Origin: Thermoplasmatales archaeon
GTDB lineage: Archaea > Thermoplasmatota > E2 > DHVEG-1
Reading direction: 5' to 3'
NCBI GenBank assembly: GCA_020350825.1
Contig: CP070724.1
Location: 452,208-507,754, forward strand
Length of the DNA: 55,547 nucleotides
The notes below the pieces were generated by a model. The model saw nothing but the letters and a program-made list of their open reading frames with translations. It ran no database searches and had not been told where the DNA came from. Positions within the stretch are counted from its first letter, which is position 1; every line of letters begins with the position of its first letter. Made by a program: the position numbers and the translations under genes. This document shows, piece after piece, positions 34,466 through 44,335 of this stretch.

Positions 34466-35320
34466 ATGAGGGTTAAGAAAATAGGAGTTATTGGTGCAGG
34501 TCAAATGGGACATGGTATTGCTCTAGTTGCTGCAAAAGCAGGTTTTGACGTTATATTGAGGGATATTAAAGACGAGTATGTCAAGAATGGACTAAGTAAA
34601 ATTGAACGTTTTCTTGATAAAAGCATTGAGAAAGAAAAACTAACTACCGAAGAAAAAAAGACAATTCTTTTACATATAAAAGGCACTACAAAACTTGAAG
34701 ATCTCAAAGACGTTGACCTCGTCATTGAAGCAATCTTCGAAAATATAGAAGTAAAGAAGACCTTGTTTAAGGATCTGGATAAGATTTGCAAAAAGGAGAC
34801 ATATTTCACGTCGAACACATCCACAATTCCAATAACTGATCTTGCTTCAGTTACAGAACGACCTGAACATTTTATTGGTATGCATTTTATGAATCCTGTA
34901 CCTATAATGAAACTAATAGAGGTTATAAAGGGCCTACAAACATCTGATGAAACTGCAGAATTAATTAAAGAACTTGCAGAAAAACTGGGAAAGATACCTG
35001 TTGAGGTGAACGACGGACCTGGATTTGTATCAAACCGTGTGCTCATACCGATGATAAACGAAGCAGTGTTCTGTCTAATGGATGGAACGGGAACTGCTGA
35101 ATCGATTGACAACGTGATGAAGCTAGGTATGAACCATCCAATGGGTCCACTAGAACTTGCAGATCTCATCGGTCTTGATGTGTGTCTAGATATTATGAAT
35201 GTACTTTACAAAGGCTTTAATGATTCTAAGTATAGACCCTGTCCGTTGCTTAAAAAGATGGTTCAAGCAGGTCAATTAGGTAGAAAAACCGGTAAAGGTT
35301 TCTACGATTATAGTAGGTGA
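34466..35320 (+). CDS. hbd: 3-hydroxyacyl-CoA (3-hydroxybutyryl-CoA) dehydrogenase
   Basis: Oxidises 3-hydroxyacyl-CoA with NAD(P). The 284-residue protein has the Rossmann motif [18 protein letters not shown], the catalytic His of [27 protein letters not shown] and a C-terminal [22 protein letters not shown] is at 7 bases. The next gene begins 7 bp after the stop, which shows a two-gene operon. Confidence 0.95.
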   Translation: MRVKKIGVIGAGQMGHGIALVAAKAGFDVILRDIKDEYVKNGLSKIERFLDKSIEKEKLTTEEKKTILLHIKGTTKLEDLKDVDLVIEAIFENIEVKKTLFKDLDKICKKETYFTSNTSTIPITDLASVTERPEHFIGMHFMNPVPIMKLIEVIKGLQTSDETAELIKELAEKLGKIPVEVNDGPGFVSNRVLIPMINEAVFCLMDGTGTAESIDNVMKLGMNHPMGPLELADLIGLDVCLDIMNVLYKGFNDSKYRPCPLLKKMVQAGQLGRKTGKGFYDYSR

Positions 35321-35327
35321 TCAAAGC

Positions 35328-36107
35328 ATGGTGATTAAAAATATTGTAGTTGAAAAAAAAGATGGCATTGGTACTATAAAGATTAACAGACCTAATGTAT
35401 TAAACGCATTAAACAAAGATACAATTATTGAGTTTTCAAAGGCTGTTGAAGAGCTAGAAAAAGATAAAAATATAAAAGTTGCAATAATCACTGGTGAGGG
35501 AAAAGCATTTATTGCGGGGGCAGACATAAAAGAGATGTCAAATATGACGCCAATGGAAGCAAAAGAATTTGCAGAGATGGGACATGACATGTTAATGAAG
35601 ATTGAAAACTCACGGCTTCCATTCATTGCAGCGATAAACGGGTTTGCACTTGGCGGTGGATGTGAGGTTTTAATGGTATGTGATGTCTGCTTTGCCTCAG
35701 CTAGTGCTAAGATTGGACAACCTGAGATTAATCTTGGTATCCACCCTGGTTTTGGAGGAACGCAGCGATTACCAAGGCTTGTTGGAAGAATGAAAGCAAA
35801 AGAACTTCTTTTAACAGGCCACAATCTTGACGCAAATGAGGCACATAGCATTGGACTTATAAACATGGTTGTTGAAGATGAAAAATTGATGGAGGAGGTC
35901 AAAAAACTGGCAGGTAAGATAGCAAGTAAATCACCGGTACAAACAGCTTTTATTAAAGCACTTGTTAATAAAGGAACTGATATCGATCTAAATTCAGCTC
36001 GTTCATTAGAAATATCGTATTTTTCATCAAGTTTTTCTACACACGATCAAAAAGAGGGCATGAAAGCCTTTTTGGAGAAGAGAAAACCGGTATTCAAAGG
36101 AAAATAA
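35328..36107 (+). CDS. Enoyl-CoA hydratase/isomerase
   Basis: Hydrates crotonyl-CoA-type substrates. The 259-residue crotonase has the oxyanion-hole motif EGKAFIAGADIKEM, INGFALGGGCEVLMVCD, and Glu residues in GQPEINLGIHPGFGGTQRL. GGTGATCA, overlapping the hbd stop, serves as Shine-Dalgarno. Pairs with hbd in beta-oxidation/butyrate metabolism. It is convergent with meaB; only 5 bp separate the stops. Confidence 0.95.
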   Translation: MVIKNIVVEKKDGIGTIKINRPNVLNALNKDTIIEFSKAVEELEKDKNIKVAIITGEGKAFIAGADIKEMSNMTPMEAKEFAEMGHDMLMKIENSRLPFIAAINGFALGGGCEVLMVCDVCFASASAKIGQPEINLGIHPGFGGTQRLPRLVGRMKAKELLLTGHNLDANEAHSIGLINMVVEDEKLMEEVKKLAGKIASKSPVQTAFIKALVNKGTDIDLNSARSLEISYFSSSFSTHDQKEGMKAFLEKRKPVFKGK

Positions 36108-36112
36108 AACAT

Positions 36113-37054
36113 CTACCTTAATATCTTTCCCAAGATTTCATCTGCAGCTGTATATGGATCAAGTTCTTTGTTCGAAATCTGATCTATCAATGTTTCAATT
36201 TTAACTTTAAATTTTGATTCGTCAAAAATAAAGTTCATGAGTCGTTTCCTAATGATTTCAACGAGCTCAGCTTCATATCTTTTCCTTCGTTGAACTTCAA
36301 ACATTTTACTTTTTTTCAAATATTTCTTATGTTTGTCGATTTCATCGATGAGCTCTGCCACCCCTTTGCTTTCTTTAGATATAGTTGTAAGAACAGGTGT
36401 TTTTCTATCCTTATTTGTACATGCAATATCAACCAGACTTTCAACCTCAGCAACAGTCTGTTCAACACCAGATCGATCCGCTTTATTCACTACATATATG
36501 TCAGCAATTTCCATAACGCCTGCTTTAATTGTCTGAATGGAATCACCAAGACCTGGAACCAAGACGACAATGGTCGTATCGGCGATCTTTATCACATCGA
36601 TCTCAGCTTGGCCAACACCGACGGTCTCAACTATTACAATATCTTTCCCAGCGGCATCAAGGATCTCCACGACATCATAAACAGCAGTAGTTAAGCCTCC
36701 TAACATTCCACGGGTTCCCATACTTCGAATAAAAACACCGTTATCTGTGGCAAACTCCATCATTCTAATACGATCTCCAAGCAAGGCACCGCCGCTAAAT
36801 GGGCTGGTTGGATCAATAGCAATGATACCAACCTCCAATCCTTGCTTTCTATATTCACGAGTAAGTTCACAAATCAATGTACTCTTACCACTTCCCATCA
36901 CACCGGTGATACCAATCACATGAGCATCACCTGTATGGAAATGAATATCTTTCATCGCATCTGTCGCTTCAAGAGAATTATTTTCAGCAAGAGTAATCAA
37001 CCTAGCAACTGATCGAGGATCGCCCTTCAAAATCCTGGATGCAATATCATTCAT
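36113..37054 (-). CDS. meaB: MeaB-type GTPase, methylmalonyl-CoA mutase chaperone
   Basis: G3E-family GTPase that loads and protects the adenosylcobalamin in methylmalonyl-CoA mutase. The 313-residue protein has Walker [10 protein letters not shown], switch motif [29 protein letters not shown] and NKADRSG. Its start overlaps the mcmA2 stop by 4 bp (ATGA), so it is coupled to the mutase subunits. Confidence 0.95.
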   Translation of the reverse strand: MNDIASRILKGDPRSVARLITLAENNSLEATDAMKDIHFHTGDAHVIGITGVMGSGKSTLICELTREYRKQGLEVGIIAIDPTSPFSGGALLGDRIRMMEFATDNGVFIRSMGTRGMLGGLTTAVYDVVEILDAAGKDIVIVETVGVGQAEIDVIKIADTTIVVLVPGLGDSIQTIKAGVMEIADIYVVNKADRSGVEQTVAEVESLVDIACTNKDRKTPVLTTISKESKGVAELIDEIDKHKKYLKKSKMFEVQRRKRYEAELVEIIRKRLMNFIFDESKFKVKIETLIDQISNKELDPYTAADEILGKILR

Positions 37055-37446
37055 CGTTTCACATTCTTTCTAATGAAATCAACAATTTCCTCTATGTGGG
37101 TACCAGGTCCAAAAACACCAGCGATACCCGCTTTCTTCAGGGTAGGTATATCCTCTTCAGGGATAACACCACCACCTACAACCAATACATCTTCCATATC
37201 TTTCCCTTTTAAAAGTCTAGTAACATCCATAAACAAAGTCATATGTGCTCCAGATAACAGGCTAAGACCGATAACATCAACATCCTCTTGAACTGCAGTT
37301 TTTACAATCATATCAGCAGTTTGATGCAGACCAGTATACACTACTTCCATACCAGCATCACGTAAAGCACGGGCAACAATTTTCGCACCACGATCATGAC
37401 CATCAAGGCCAGGTTTTGCGATCAGCACTCTAATCTTTCGTTCCAT
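37051..37446 (-). CDS. mcmA2: Methylmalonyl-CoA mutase small subunit (B12-binding)
   Basis: The 131-residue protein is a separate B12-binding domain, with the base-off ligand motif LDGHDRGAK (His ligand) and [22 protein letters not shown] and G-x-G-P-G-T. Archaeal enzymes often have this domain as its own gene, next to the large subunit as here (15 bp). Confidence 0.95.
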   Translation of the reverse strand: MERKIRVLIAKPGLDGHDRGAKIVARALRDAGMEVVYTGLHQTADMIVKTAVQEDVDVIGLSLLSGAHMTLFMDVTRLLKGKDMEDVLVVGGGVIPEEDIPTLKKAGIAGVFGPGTHIEEIVDFIRKNVKR

Positions 37447-37461
37447 ATCAAATCATCCTCC

Positions 37462-39138
37462 TTAATATATTGTAGGTTCTTTATATTCTCCAAAAACCTC
37501 CCTTAGAACGTCACATGTTTCACCTAAAGTAGCATAGGAATGAACACAATCCAGGATATGAGGCATAAGATTCTCATTCCCCAGAGCTGCTTTTCTAAGA
37601 CGTTTAAGATTTCTATCAAACTTTGATTGATTACGATCCTTACGAAGTTTCTTTAATCTATTTATTTGACGGTGTTCCCCTTTTTCATCCATCTCTAAAA
37701 TTGGAATGGATAGTTCTTCGTCCATCTTAAAACGGTTAACACCAACTATCGTACGTTCTTTTTCATCAACTTCCTTCTGATATTTATATGCACTCTCAGC
37801 TATTTCGCGTTGAAAAAAACCTTTTTCAATTGCTGAGATAACACCACCAAGCTGTTTTACCTTATCAAAATACTTGTAGGTTTCTTCCTCTATCTTATCT
37901 GTGAGCCATTCAATATAATATGCACCACCTAATGGATCGATAGTATCTGCTACCCCACTCTCCTCAGCTATTATCTGTTGAGTTCTTAGAGCAATTCTTG
38001 CTGCTTTTTCAGATGGAAGTGCTAATGCCTCATCCATTGAGTTCGTATGTAGAGATTGTGTACCACCTAGAACCGCTGCAAGAGCTTGCATTGTCACGCG
38101 TACAATATTTATTTCAGGCTGTTGAGCAGTTAGGGAACATCCGGCAGTCTGAGTATGAAAACGCATTAGAAGAGAGCGGTCTTTTTTTGCACCCAATTTT
38201 TTTAGTTCTTTAGCCCAAATCCTACGAGCAGCTCGATATTTTGCAATCTCTTCAAAAAAATCACTATGTGCATTAAAGAAAAAACTTAATCTTGGCGCAA
38301 ACTCATCGATTAAAAGATCTCGCTCCATCGCAGATTTCACATATTCCAGTCCATCTCCTAGTGTAAATGCAAGCTCTTGGACGGCTGTTGAACCTGCCTC
38401 CCGGATATGATATCCACTAATGCTAATCGTATTCCAGCGCGGAATCTGTTTAAATCCATATTCAAATGTATCGACAATTAAACGCATAGAAGGCTCTGGT
38501 GGGAAAATAAATGACTTCTGAGCAATATACTCTTTTAAAATATCATTTTGAATGGTTCCACCGATCATATTTTTACTAATGCCACGATTTTCAGCATTTG
38601 CAATATAAAAGCCCCATACTATTGAAGCGGGTCCATTGATCGTCATAGAGGTTGTTACCTTATCGATTGGGATATCACTAAACAAAATCTCCATGTCTTT
38701 AAGAGAAGAAATCGCAACACCACATTTACCAAACTCACCACGAGCAAGCGGATGATCGGTATCATAACCATATAGCGTTGGATAATCAAATGCTACACTT
38801 AGACCAGTCTCGCCATGTCCCAACAAATATTTGTACCGCTGATTAGTCTCCTCTGCACTACCAAATCCAGCAAATTGACGCATTGTCCACAAACGACCAC
38901 GATACATTGTTGAGTAAACACCACGAAGAAACGGGTAATCCCCTGGAAAACCCATGTCTTTTATATAATCTAGATGTGCAATGTCCTCTGGAGTGTAGGT
39001 ATTCTTAATCTTAATAGCTGACAAGTTTTCAAACTTATTCTTACGCTCGGGGTGCTCTTTTATGATATTTGAATAACAGTTTTTTTCCCAATCAACTCGT
39101 TTATCTCTTATTTTGTTTAATTCATTTTTTTCATACAT
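37462..39138 (-). CDS. mcmA1: Methylmalonyl-CoA mutase large (catalytic) subunit
   Basis: Interconverts methylmalonyl-CoA and succinyl-CoA. The 558-residue TIM-barrel subunit contains FPGDYPFLRGVYSTMYRGRLWTMRQFAGFGSAEETN, SVAFDYPTLYGYD, ARGEFGKCGV, ISISGYHIREAGS and RTQQIIAEESG, all typical. It lacks the B12 domain, supplied by mcmA2 next to it. The operon order is adenosyltransferase, mcmA1, mcmA2, meaB. Confidence 0.96.
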   Translation of the reverse strand: MYEKNELNKIRDKRVDWEKNCYSNIIKEHPERKNKFENLSAIKIKNTYTPEDIAHLDYIKDMGFPGDYPFLRGVYSTMYRGRLWTMRQFAGFGSAEETNQRYKYLLGHGETGLSVAFDYPTLYGYDTDHPLARGEFGKCGVAISSLKDMEILFSDIPIDKVTTSMTINGPASIVWGFYIANAENRGISKNMIGGTIQNDILKEYIAQKSFIFPPEPSMRLIVDTFEYGFKQIPRWNTISISGYHIREAGSTAVQELAFTLGDGLEYVKSAMERDLLIDEFAPRLSFFFNAHSDFFEEIAKYRAARRIWAKELKKLGAKKDRSLLMRFHTQTAGCSLTAQQPEINIVRVTMQALAAVLGGTQSLHTNSMDEALALPSEKAARIALRTQQIIAEESGVADTIDPLGGAYYIEWLTDKIEEETYKYFDKVKQLGGVISAIEKGFFQREIAESAYKYQKEVDEKERTIVGVNRFKMDEELSIPILEMDEKGEHRQINRLKKLRKDRNQSKFDRNLKRLRKAALGNENLMPHILDCVHSYATLGETCDVLREVFGEYKEPTIY

Positions 39139-39154
39139 ATAAAAGTCCTCTCAC

Positions 39155-39691
39155 TTAATAGTCAACACCTTTTCGGGCTAACACTCCTTTTTGATAAGGA
39201 TGTTTTATCTCAAGCATCTCGGTAACGAGATCAGCAATCTTTGATAACTCAGGAGGAGCATACCTGCCGGTTAATACTAGTTCAACTTTTTCTGGTTTTT
39301 CATCAATTAGTTTCAACATTTCCTTTATTGATATGAGATTGTAGTCGATGGCAACGTTTATTTCATCAAGGATAACCATATCATACTTTCCATTTTTTAT
39401 GATTTCCTGGGCATGTGCAAAACCTTCCCGCGCGAGATCAATATCAATCTGCTCGGGATTTTCTTTGGATACAAATTCATCACGTCCATATTGAACGATG
39501 GTAAAATTAGGAAGATGGTCCATAGAATTCAACTCACTGTATTTTCGTCCTTTCATAAACTGAATCATATATACTTTAAAACCAGCGCCGGCAGCTCGTA
39601 GACCCAAGCCTAGTGCAGAGGTTGTTTTACCTTTTCCAGGGCCAGTATATACATGAATGTAGCCTTTTTTCAATGACATATTGCAGTCCAT
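39155..39691 (-). CDS. cobO: Cob(I)alamin adenosyltransferase, CobA/BtuR type
   Basis: Makes adenosylcobalamin, the cofactor of the mutase encoded behind it. The 178-residue protein has P-loop YTGPGKGKTTSALGLG, IQFMKG, MVILDEIN and LVLTGRYAPPEL. An alternative start is the Met at residue 5. First gene of the mcm operon (16 bp to mcmA1), so cofactor supply is linked to enzyme synthesis. Confidence 0.94.
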   Translation of the reverse strand: MDCNMSLKKGYIHVYTGPGKGKTTSALGLGLRAAGAGFKVYMIQFMKGRKYSELNSMDHLPNFTIVQYGRDEFVSKENPEQIDIDLAREGFAHAQEIIKNGKYDMVILDEINVAIDYNLISIKEMLKLIDEKPEKVELVLTGRYAPPELSKIADLVTEMLEIKHPYQKGVLARKGVDY

Positions 39692-39737
39692 TAATTAGTT
39701 AGTTTGTTATATTTCTTTCTTTTAGTACGGTATAGAA

Positions 39738-39750
39738 AGGTTTATTTTTG
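39738..39750 (+). promoter_or_regulatory. Probable TATA box; leaderless acd transcript
   Basis: AGGTTTATTTTTG lies about 21-33 bp before the acyl-CoA dehydrogenase ATG and no Shine-Dalgarno is present (CCCACCTCC precedes the ATG). Archaeal spacing predicts transcription starting at or near the ATG. Confidence 0.45.
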
Positions 39751-39770
39751 CTAATTTTATTCCCACCTCC

Positions 39771-40910
39771 ATGAAATTAGAGTTAAATGATCAGCAAAAA
39801 ATGATACAGAACATGGTAAAAGAATTCGCTGAAAAAGAGATTGCACCAATTGCTGCAGAATTAGATCAAAAGGAGGAATATCCAACTAAAATCCTTGAAA
39901 AGATGGCAAAACTTGGACTTCTCGGAGCTATCATACCAACAGAGTATGGGGGTGCTGGTCTTGATACAATTAGCTACGCGACTATTATAGAAGAGATATC
40001 ACGAAAATGTGCATCAACAGGGGTCATAACTTCTGTTCATAACTCCTTAGTTTCATGGCCAATAATGAAATATGGTACCGAGGAGCAAAAAAAGAAATAC
40101 CTTCCAATTCTGGCTAAGGGAGAAAAAATAGGGGCGTTTGCCGGTACAGAACCTAATGCAGGATCTGATCTTGGAGCAATGCAGACTTCAGCAGTGCTTA
40201 AGGGTAACAAATACATTATAAACGGTGACAAAACATTTATAACAAGTGGTTCTGAAGCAGGCATCATCGTTCTTTTTGCTGTAACGGATAAAAGTGCTGG
40301 GCCAAAAGGGATTAGTGCGTTTATTGCTGAAAGTGATATGAATGGTTATAAGGTTGGTAGTATTTATGAAAAACTTGGTATAAACGCGTCTAAAACATCT
40401 GAACTTATATTTGAAGATATGGAAGTTCCAAAGGAGAATCTCCTAAGTAAAGAGGGTGAGGGATTCAAGATTGCATTGAGTACTCTTGATGGTGGACGAA
40501 TTGGTATTGCTGCACAGGCAGTTGGTATTGCTCAGGCGGCACTTGATGAAAGCATTGAATATTCAAAGCAGAGGCAACAGTTTGGACGACCTTTAGCAAA
40601 ATTCCAAGCAATACAATGGATGATTGCTGACATAGCTACTCGTATAGAAGCCTCACGTTATCTCGTCTATAACGCTGCTTATGTAAAAGATGAAGGAGGA
40701 CGTTTTTCTAAGGAGGCAGCAATGGCAAAATTGTTTGCTTCAGAGACTGCAATGGAAGCTGTTGTTAAAGGAGTACAAATCCATGGTGGATATGGATATA
40801 CTAAAGAGTATACTGTTGAACGTTTGTTTAGGGATGCTAAAATCACTGAGATATACGAAGGTACTTCTGAAGTTCAACGGATGGTAATTGCTAGCAACCT
40901 CTTAGGATAA
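39771..40910 (+). CDS. Acyl-CoA dehydrogenase (short-chain)
   Basis: Oxidises acyl-CoA to enoyl-CoA with FAD and passes electrons to ETF. The 379-residue protein has GAFAGTEPNAGSDLG, IINGDKTFITSGSEAG, and the catalytic-base motif IYEGTSEVQRM near the C-terminus. It heads a run acd-acyl-CoA synthetase-etfB-etfA with gaps of 20, 15 and 6 bp. Confidence 0.96.
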   Translation: MKLELNDQQKMIQNMVKEFAEKEIAPIAAELDQKEEYPTKILEKMAKLGLLGAIIPTEYGGAGLDTISYATIIEEISRKCASTGVITSVHNSLVSWPIMKYGTEEQKKKYLPILAKGEKIGAFAGTEPNAGSDLGAMQTSAVLKGNKYIINGDKTFITSGSEAGIIVLFAVTDKSAGPKGISAFIAESDMNGYKVGSIYEKLGINASKTSELIFEDMEVPKENLLSKEGEGFKIALSTLDGGRIGIAAQAVGIAQAALDESIEYSKQRQQFGRPLAKFQAIQWMIADIATRIEASRYLVYNAAYVKDEGGRFSKEAAMAKLFASETAMEAVVKGVQIHGGYGYTKEYTVERLFRDAKITEIYEGTSEVQRMVIASNLLG

Positions 40911-40930
40911 TATTTTCATCAGGTGATGAA

Positions 40931-42550
40931 ATGGGGGAGTTCAATTACGAAAAAGAGCATAAGAGTTGGAACTGGAGCATCCCAAATAAGTACAATATAG
41001 GTGTAGATGTTGTTGACAAACACGCAGATTCAAAGAGTAGAAATAAGGTAGCACTTTTTTGGGAGAACGCTGAAAATACATCAAAAAAGTTTACTTTTTG
41101 GGAGATGAAAAACCTAACGAACAAGTTTGGAAATGTTCTAAAAAAGCTTGGTTTTAAAAAAGAGGATAGATTCCTTATAAGACTTCCAAATCTCCCAGAA
41201 TTCCAAGTTTCATTTCTTGGTGGAGTAAAGATAGGAGCTATACCTATTCTGTCAAGTGTTATGTTTAAGGCACGTGATATAGAATACCGAATAAATGATA
41301 GTGGCGCTACGGCCGTAATTACAACATCGCGATACGTCAACGAGGTAAACGAAATCACTAACAAATGCCCAACGTTGAAGCATATCATACTCGTTGATGA
41401 GACATATGGTGATCAGCTATCGTACGACGAATTGATGAAGGAATCTTCCAGAAATCTGGAGATAGAGCCAACAAACCGCGATGATATGGCGTTTTTTAGT
41501 TACACTTCAGGTACCAATTATAATCCAAAGGGTGCCGTTCATTTGCATAGGTGGGTTCCAGGAAATGATCCAAGTGTGCTTTTCTGGCAACATGGAAAGA
41601 AGAATGATATATTAGCTCATACTGGTGATCTAAACTGGATTTTCCCACTAGGAAACGGATTTCTTTATCCCTGGCGATGGGGATTTTCCACATTTACCTA
41701 TGATGGAAGGTTTGATCCGGACCGTTGGTTTGAACTGATAGAAAAATATAAAATTACTAATCTTGCATCAGTTCCAACCGTATATAGAAAGTTTGTTGAA
41801 GTAAAAGATGCTGATAAGAAATATGATCTTTCGTCTTTAAGACATTGTATTTCTGCTGGAGAACCACTTAATCCCAAGATTATTAAGGAGTGGAAAAGGC
41901 GATTTAATCTTGATATCTATGATGGTATTGGTATGACCGAAATTATGGTATATCTCTCAAATATAAAGGGCATAAAGATTAAACCTGGTTCCTGTGGTAA
42001 ACCTCAACCTGGAAAAATATGTGCAATTGTTGACCATGATGGCAATCCTGTTCCCCAAGGGAATCCAGGTATCCTTGCGGTGAAACGAACTGATCCTGGT
42101 CTTTTTAAGGAGTATTGGAACAAACCTGATAAGACAAATAAGAGTTTCAAAAAGGATTGGTTCCTTACCGGAAATGTTCTCTATCAGGACGATGAAGGTT
42201 ACTTTTGGTTTAGTAACCAGGATGATGATCTCGTTTTGGAAAATGGTAATGTTGTTTCTCCATTTGAAATTGAATCAAATATTATTACACATCCAGCTGT
42301 AGCTGAATGTGCTGTTGTTGCTAGCCCTAATAAAGCACGTGACATGATTGTTAAGGCTTTTGTTGTTCTTCATGATAAAAATCTGGCATCTGACGAACTT
42401 GCGAGAGATATTCAAGAATATACTAAGAGTGTGGCTGCTTCATATAAATATCCTCGTAAGATTGAATTTGTAGAAGAACTTCCTAAGACACAGAGTGGAA
42501 AAATAAAAAGGAAGGAGTTAAGAGAGTTAGAAATAAGAAGAAATGAATAG
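40931..42550 (+). CDS. AMP-forming acyl-CoA synthetase with altered A7/A8 motifs
   Basis: The 539-residue ANL-superfamily protein resembles medium-chain/benzoate-type acyl-CoA ligases. The phosphate-binding loop is YTSGTNYNPKG (191-201), and YDGIGMTE and the C-terminal Lys motif TQSGKIKRKE (K524) are normal. But the usual TGD of motif A7 is TGN (N415), and the GRxDD hinge is SNQDDD (428-433), with no Arg. These residues bind AMP ribose, so activity may be weak or changed. It shares an operon with acd and etfBA. Shine-Dalgarno GGTGAT. Confidence 0.85.
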   Translation: MGEFNYEKEHKSWNWSIPNKYNIGVDVVDKHADSKSRNKVALFWENAENTSKKFTFWEMKNLTNKFGNVLKKLGFKKEDRFLIRLPNLPEFQVSFLGGVKIGAIPILSSVMFKARDIEYRINDSGATAVITTSRYVNEVNEITNKCPTLKHIILVDETYGDQLSYDELMKESSRNLEIEPTNRDDMAFFSYTSGTNYNPKGAVHLHRWVPGNDPSVLFWQHGKKNDILAHTGDLNWIFPLGNGFLYPWRWGFSTFTYDGRFDPDRWFELIEKYKITNLASVPTVYRKFVEVKDADKKYDLSSLRHCISAGEPLNPKIIKEWKRRFNLDIYDGIGMTEIMVYLSNIKGIKIKPGSCGKPQPGKICAIVDHDGNPVPQGNPGILAVKRTDPGLFKEYWNKPDKTNKSFKKDWFLTGNVLYQDDEGYFWFSNQDDDLVLENGNVVSPFEIESNIITHPAVAECAVVASPNKARDMIVKAFVVLHDKNLASDELARDIQEYTKSVAASYKYPRKIEFVEELPKTQSGKIKRKELRELEIRRNE

Positions 42551-42565
42551 GAGGTCGAAATAGAT

Positions 42566-43327
42566 ATGAACATAATTGTTTGTGCAAAACAGGTTGTTGA
42601 TGTATCAGAGATGAAAGTAGATTCAAAAACCAAGAAGCCTATTTTACAGGGAGTGCCGCAAAAGATAAGCGATATTGATAAAAATGCCATAGAAGAAGCT
42701 ATAAAGATTAAAGATAAACACGGCGGTAAGATAACAGTTGTGACTGTTGGACCTAGTGATGCAAAGGAGAGGATTAAAGAGCTTCTTGCAATGGGTGCTG
42801 ATGAGGGAGTTTTGATCTCATCTACAGATAAATATGATTATCGTATTGTTTCTAGTCTTTTGGCAGAGGCAATAAAGAAAATTGGTGAGTATGATATTGT
42901 ACTATGTGGTGAAGCGTCGATTGATATGTTTTCTGGTCAAGTTGGACCCAGGGTAGCAGGTTTGCTAAACATACCGCAGATTACATACGCTCAAAATATA
43001 AACGCTGAAAAAGATAAGACTGTTGCTATGCGAAATATGGGTGATAAATCGGTGACAACCGAATCGTCTTATCCTGTACTTATCACTGTAACAAAAGAGA
43101 TTAACGAACCTCGTTTACCAAGTCTTATGCAGATCCTTGGAGCGGCCAATAAACCTATAAATGAATGGAGTGCAGGCTCGCTTACAAAGGAGTTGCAACC
43201 TAAAGTTGAAACAATAGAATTAAAGGGCATTCCCATGCAGCGAAAAAACATTGTCTATAAAGATGATGTTGATGACTCAGTGAAGAAACTTGTTGATAGT
43301 CTTGCTAAAGAAGGAGTGTTGAGGTGA
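42566..43327 (+). CDS. etfB: Electron transfer flavoprotein beta subunit
   Basis: The 253-residue protein begins NIIVCAKQVVDVSEMKVD and has the AMP-binding segment VVTVGPSDAKERIKELLAMGADEGVLI and a Leu-rich region ITVTKEINEPRLPSLMQI that contacts dehydrogenases. It pairs with etfA 6 bp on. Shine-Dalgarno AGGAGGT. Accepts electrons from the acyl-CoA dehydrogenase encoded upstream. Confidence 0.95.
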   Translation: MNIIVCAKQVVDVSEMKVDSKTKKPILQGVPQKISDIDKNAIEEAIKIKDKHGGKITVVTVGPSDAKERIKELLAMGADEGVLISSTDKYDYRIVSSLLAEAIKKIGEYDIVLCGEASIDMFSGQVGPRVAGLLNIPQITYAQNINAEKDKTVAMRNMGDKSVTTESSYPVLITVTKEINEPRLPSLMQILGAANKPINEWSAGSLTKELQPKVETIELKGIPMQRKNIVYKDDVDDSVKKLVDSLAKEGVLR

Positions 43328-43333
43328 TAGAAG

Positions 43334-44290
43334 ATGGTACTTGTATTTTCGGATAATAAAAATCTATCTCTTGAATTACTAAACAAAGGCAGTGAACTTG
43401 CAAAGGAACTTGGTAAAAATGTTACTGCAGTAATTATAGGAGAGAGTGATGATGGACTTGCAAAGGAATATATATCTTATGGAGCTGACAAGGTGTTTAT
43501 TGCTGAGGTGGACATAGATTCGTTTGAAGCAGAAAAGTATGCAGGAATTTTAGAGAAAGTGCTAAAAGAGACCGGAGCTGAGATAGTTTTAATTGGTTCT
43601 AATAAGAATGGTAAAGATCTCGCCTCTCGCCTAGCAGGTAGACTAGATGCTGGTTGTGTGATTGATTGTACGAATCTTTATTTGAAGGATAAGAAGTTGA
43701 CTGTTGAGCGTGTTGTGTACAGCGGTAATGCAATAGCCGTGGAACAATTCAACTCGAAACCAAGTATTGTTACTATTCCATCGAAAGTTTTTGATCCACT
43801 AAAAAAAGATGATAAACACTCTGGGGACATTGTTAAAAAGAAATTTGATGTGGAGAAATCGGCATCCAAAGTATTGAAAGTCCAAGAAATGCAGACAGGT
43901 GATGTTAATGTTGAAGATGCAGAGATTATCGTATCTTGTGGTCGTGGGTTTAAAAGTAAGGATGACATAAAACTGGTTAGTGAATTGGCAGAGGTTTTAA
44001 AAGGAAAAACTGTTGGTTGCAGTCGACCTATTGCCGCTGATTTAAAGTGGCTGTCTGAGGATCACTGGATAGGGCTTTCAGGTCATAAGGTTAAACCAAA
44101 GTTGTATGTTGCTGTCGGTATTAGTGGTCAGATTCAGCATATTGCAGGTATGCGCGATTCAAGTATAATAGTAGCAATCAATAAAGATCCTGAGGCTTTA
44201 ATTTTCAAATCCGCTGATTATGGTATTGTGGGGGACCTTTATGAGGTTCTTCCGAAATTAACTAGTATGGTTAAAGATAAGATGGGGTGA
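43334..44290 (+). CDS. etfA: Electron transfer flavoprotein alpha subunit
   Basis: The 318-residue protein has the C-terminal FAD domain: VSCGRGF, GCSRPIAADLKW, LYVAVGISGQIQHIAGMRDSSIIVAINKDPEALIF and ADYGIVGDLYEVLP. Starts behind GAGGTGAT. No ferredoxin fusion is visible. Forms the heterodimer with EtfB. Confidence 0.95.
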   Translation: MVLVFSDNKNLSLELLNKGSELAKELGKNVTAVIIGESDDGLAKEYISYGADKVFIAEVDIDSFEAEKYAGILEKVLKETGAEIVLIGSNKNGKDLASRLAGRLDAGCVIDCTNLYLKDKKLTVERVVYSGNAIAVEQFNSKPSIVTIPSKVFDPLKKDDKHSGDIVKKKFDVEKSASKVLKVQEMQTGDVNVEDAEIIVSCGRGFKSKDDIKLVSELAEVLKGKTVGCSRPIAADLKWLSEDHWIGLSGHKVKPKLYVAVGISGQIQHIAGMRDSSIIVAINKDPEALIFKSADYGIVGDLYEVLPKLTSMVKDKMG

Positions 44291-44335
44291 AACTCATATT
44301 TATCTATTAGTTAGATTGTTTGCAACTGGAGGAAT

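Noticed and set aside
34501..35902. Ser/Ile-rich minus-strand frames over hbd and the enoyl-CoA hydratase
   Set aside because: Shadows of strongly coding genes on the other strand.
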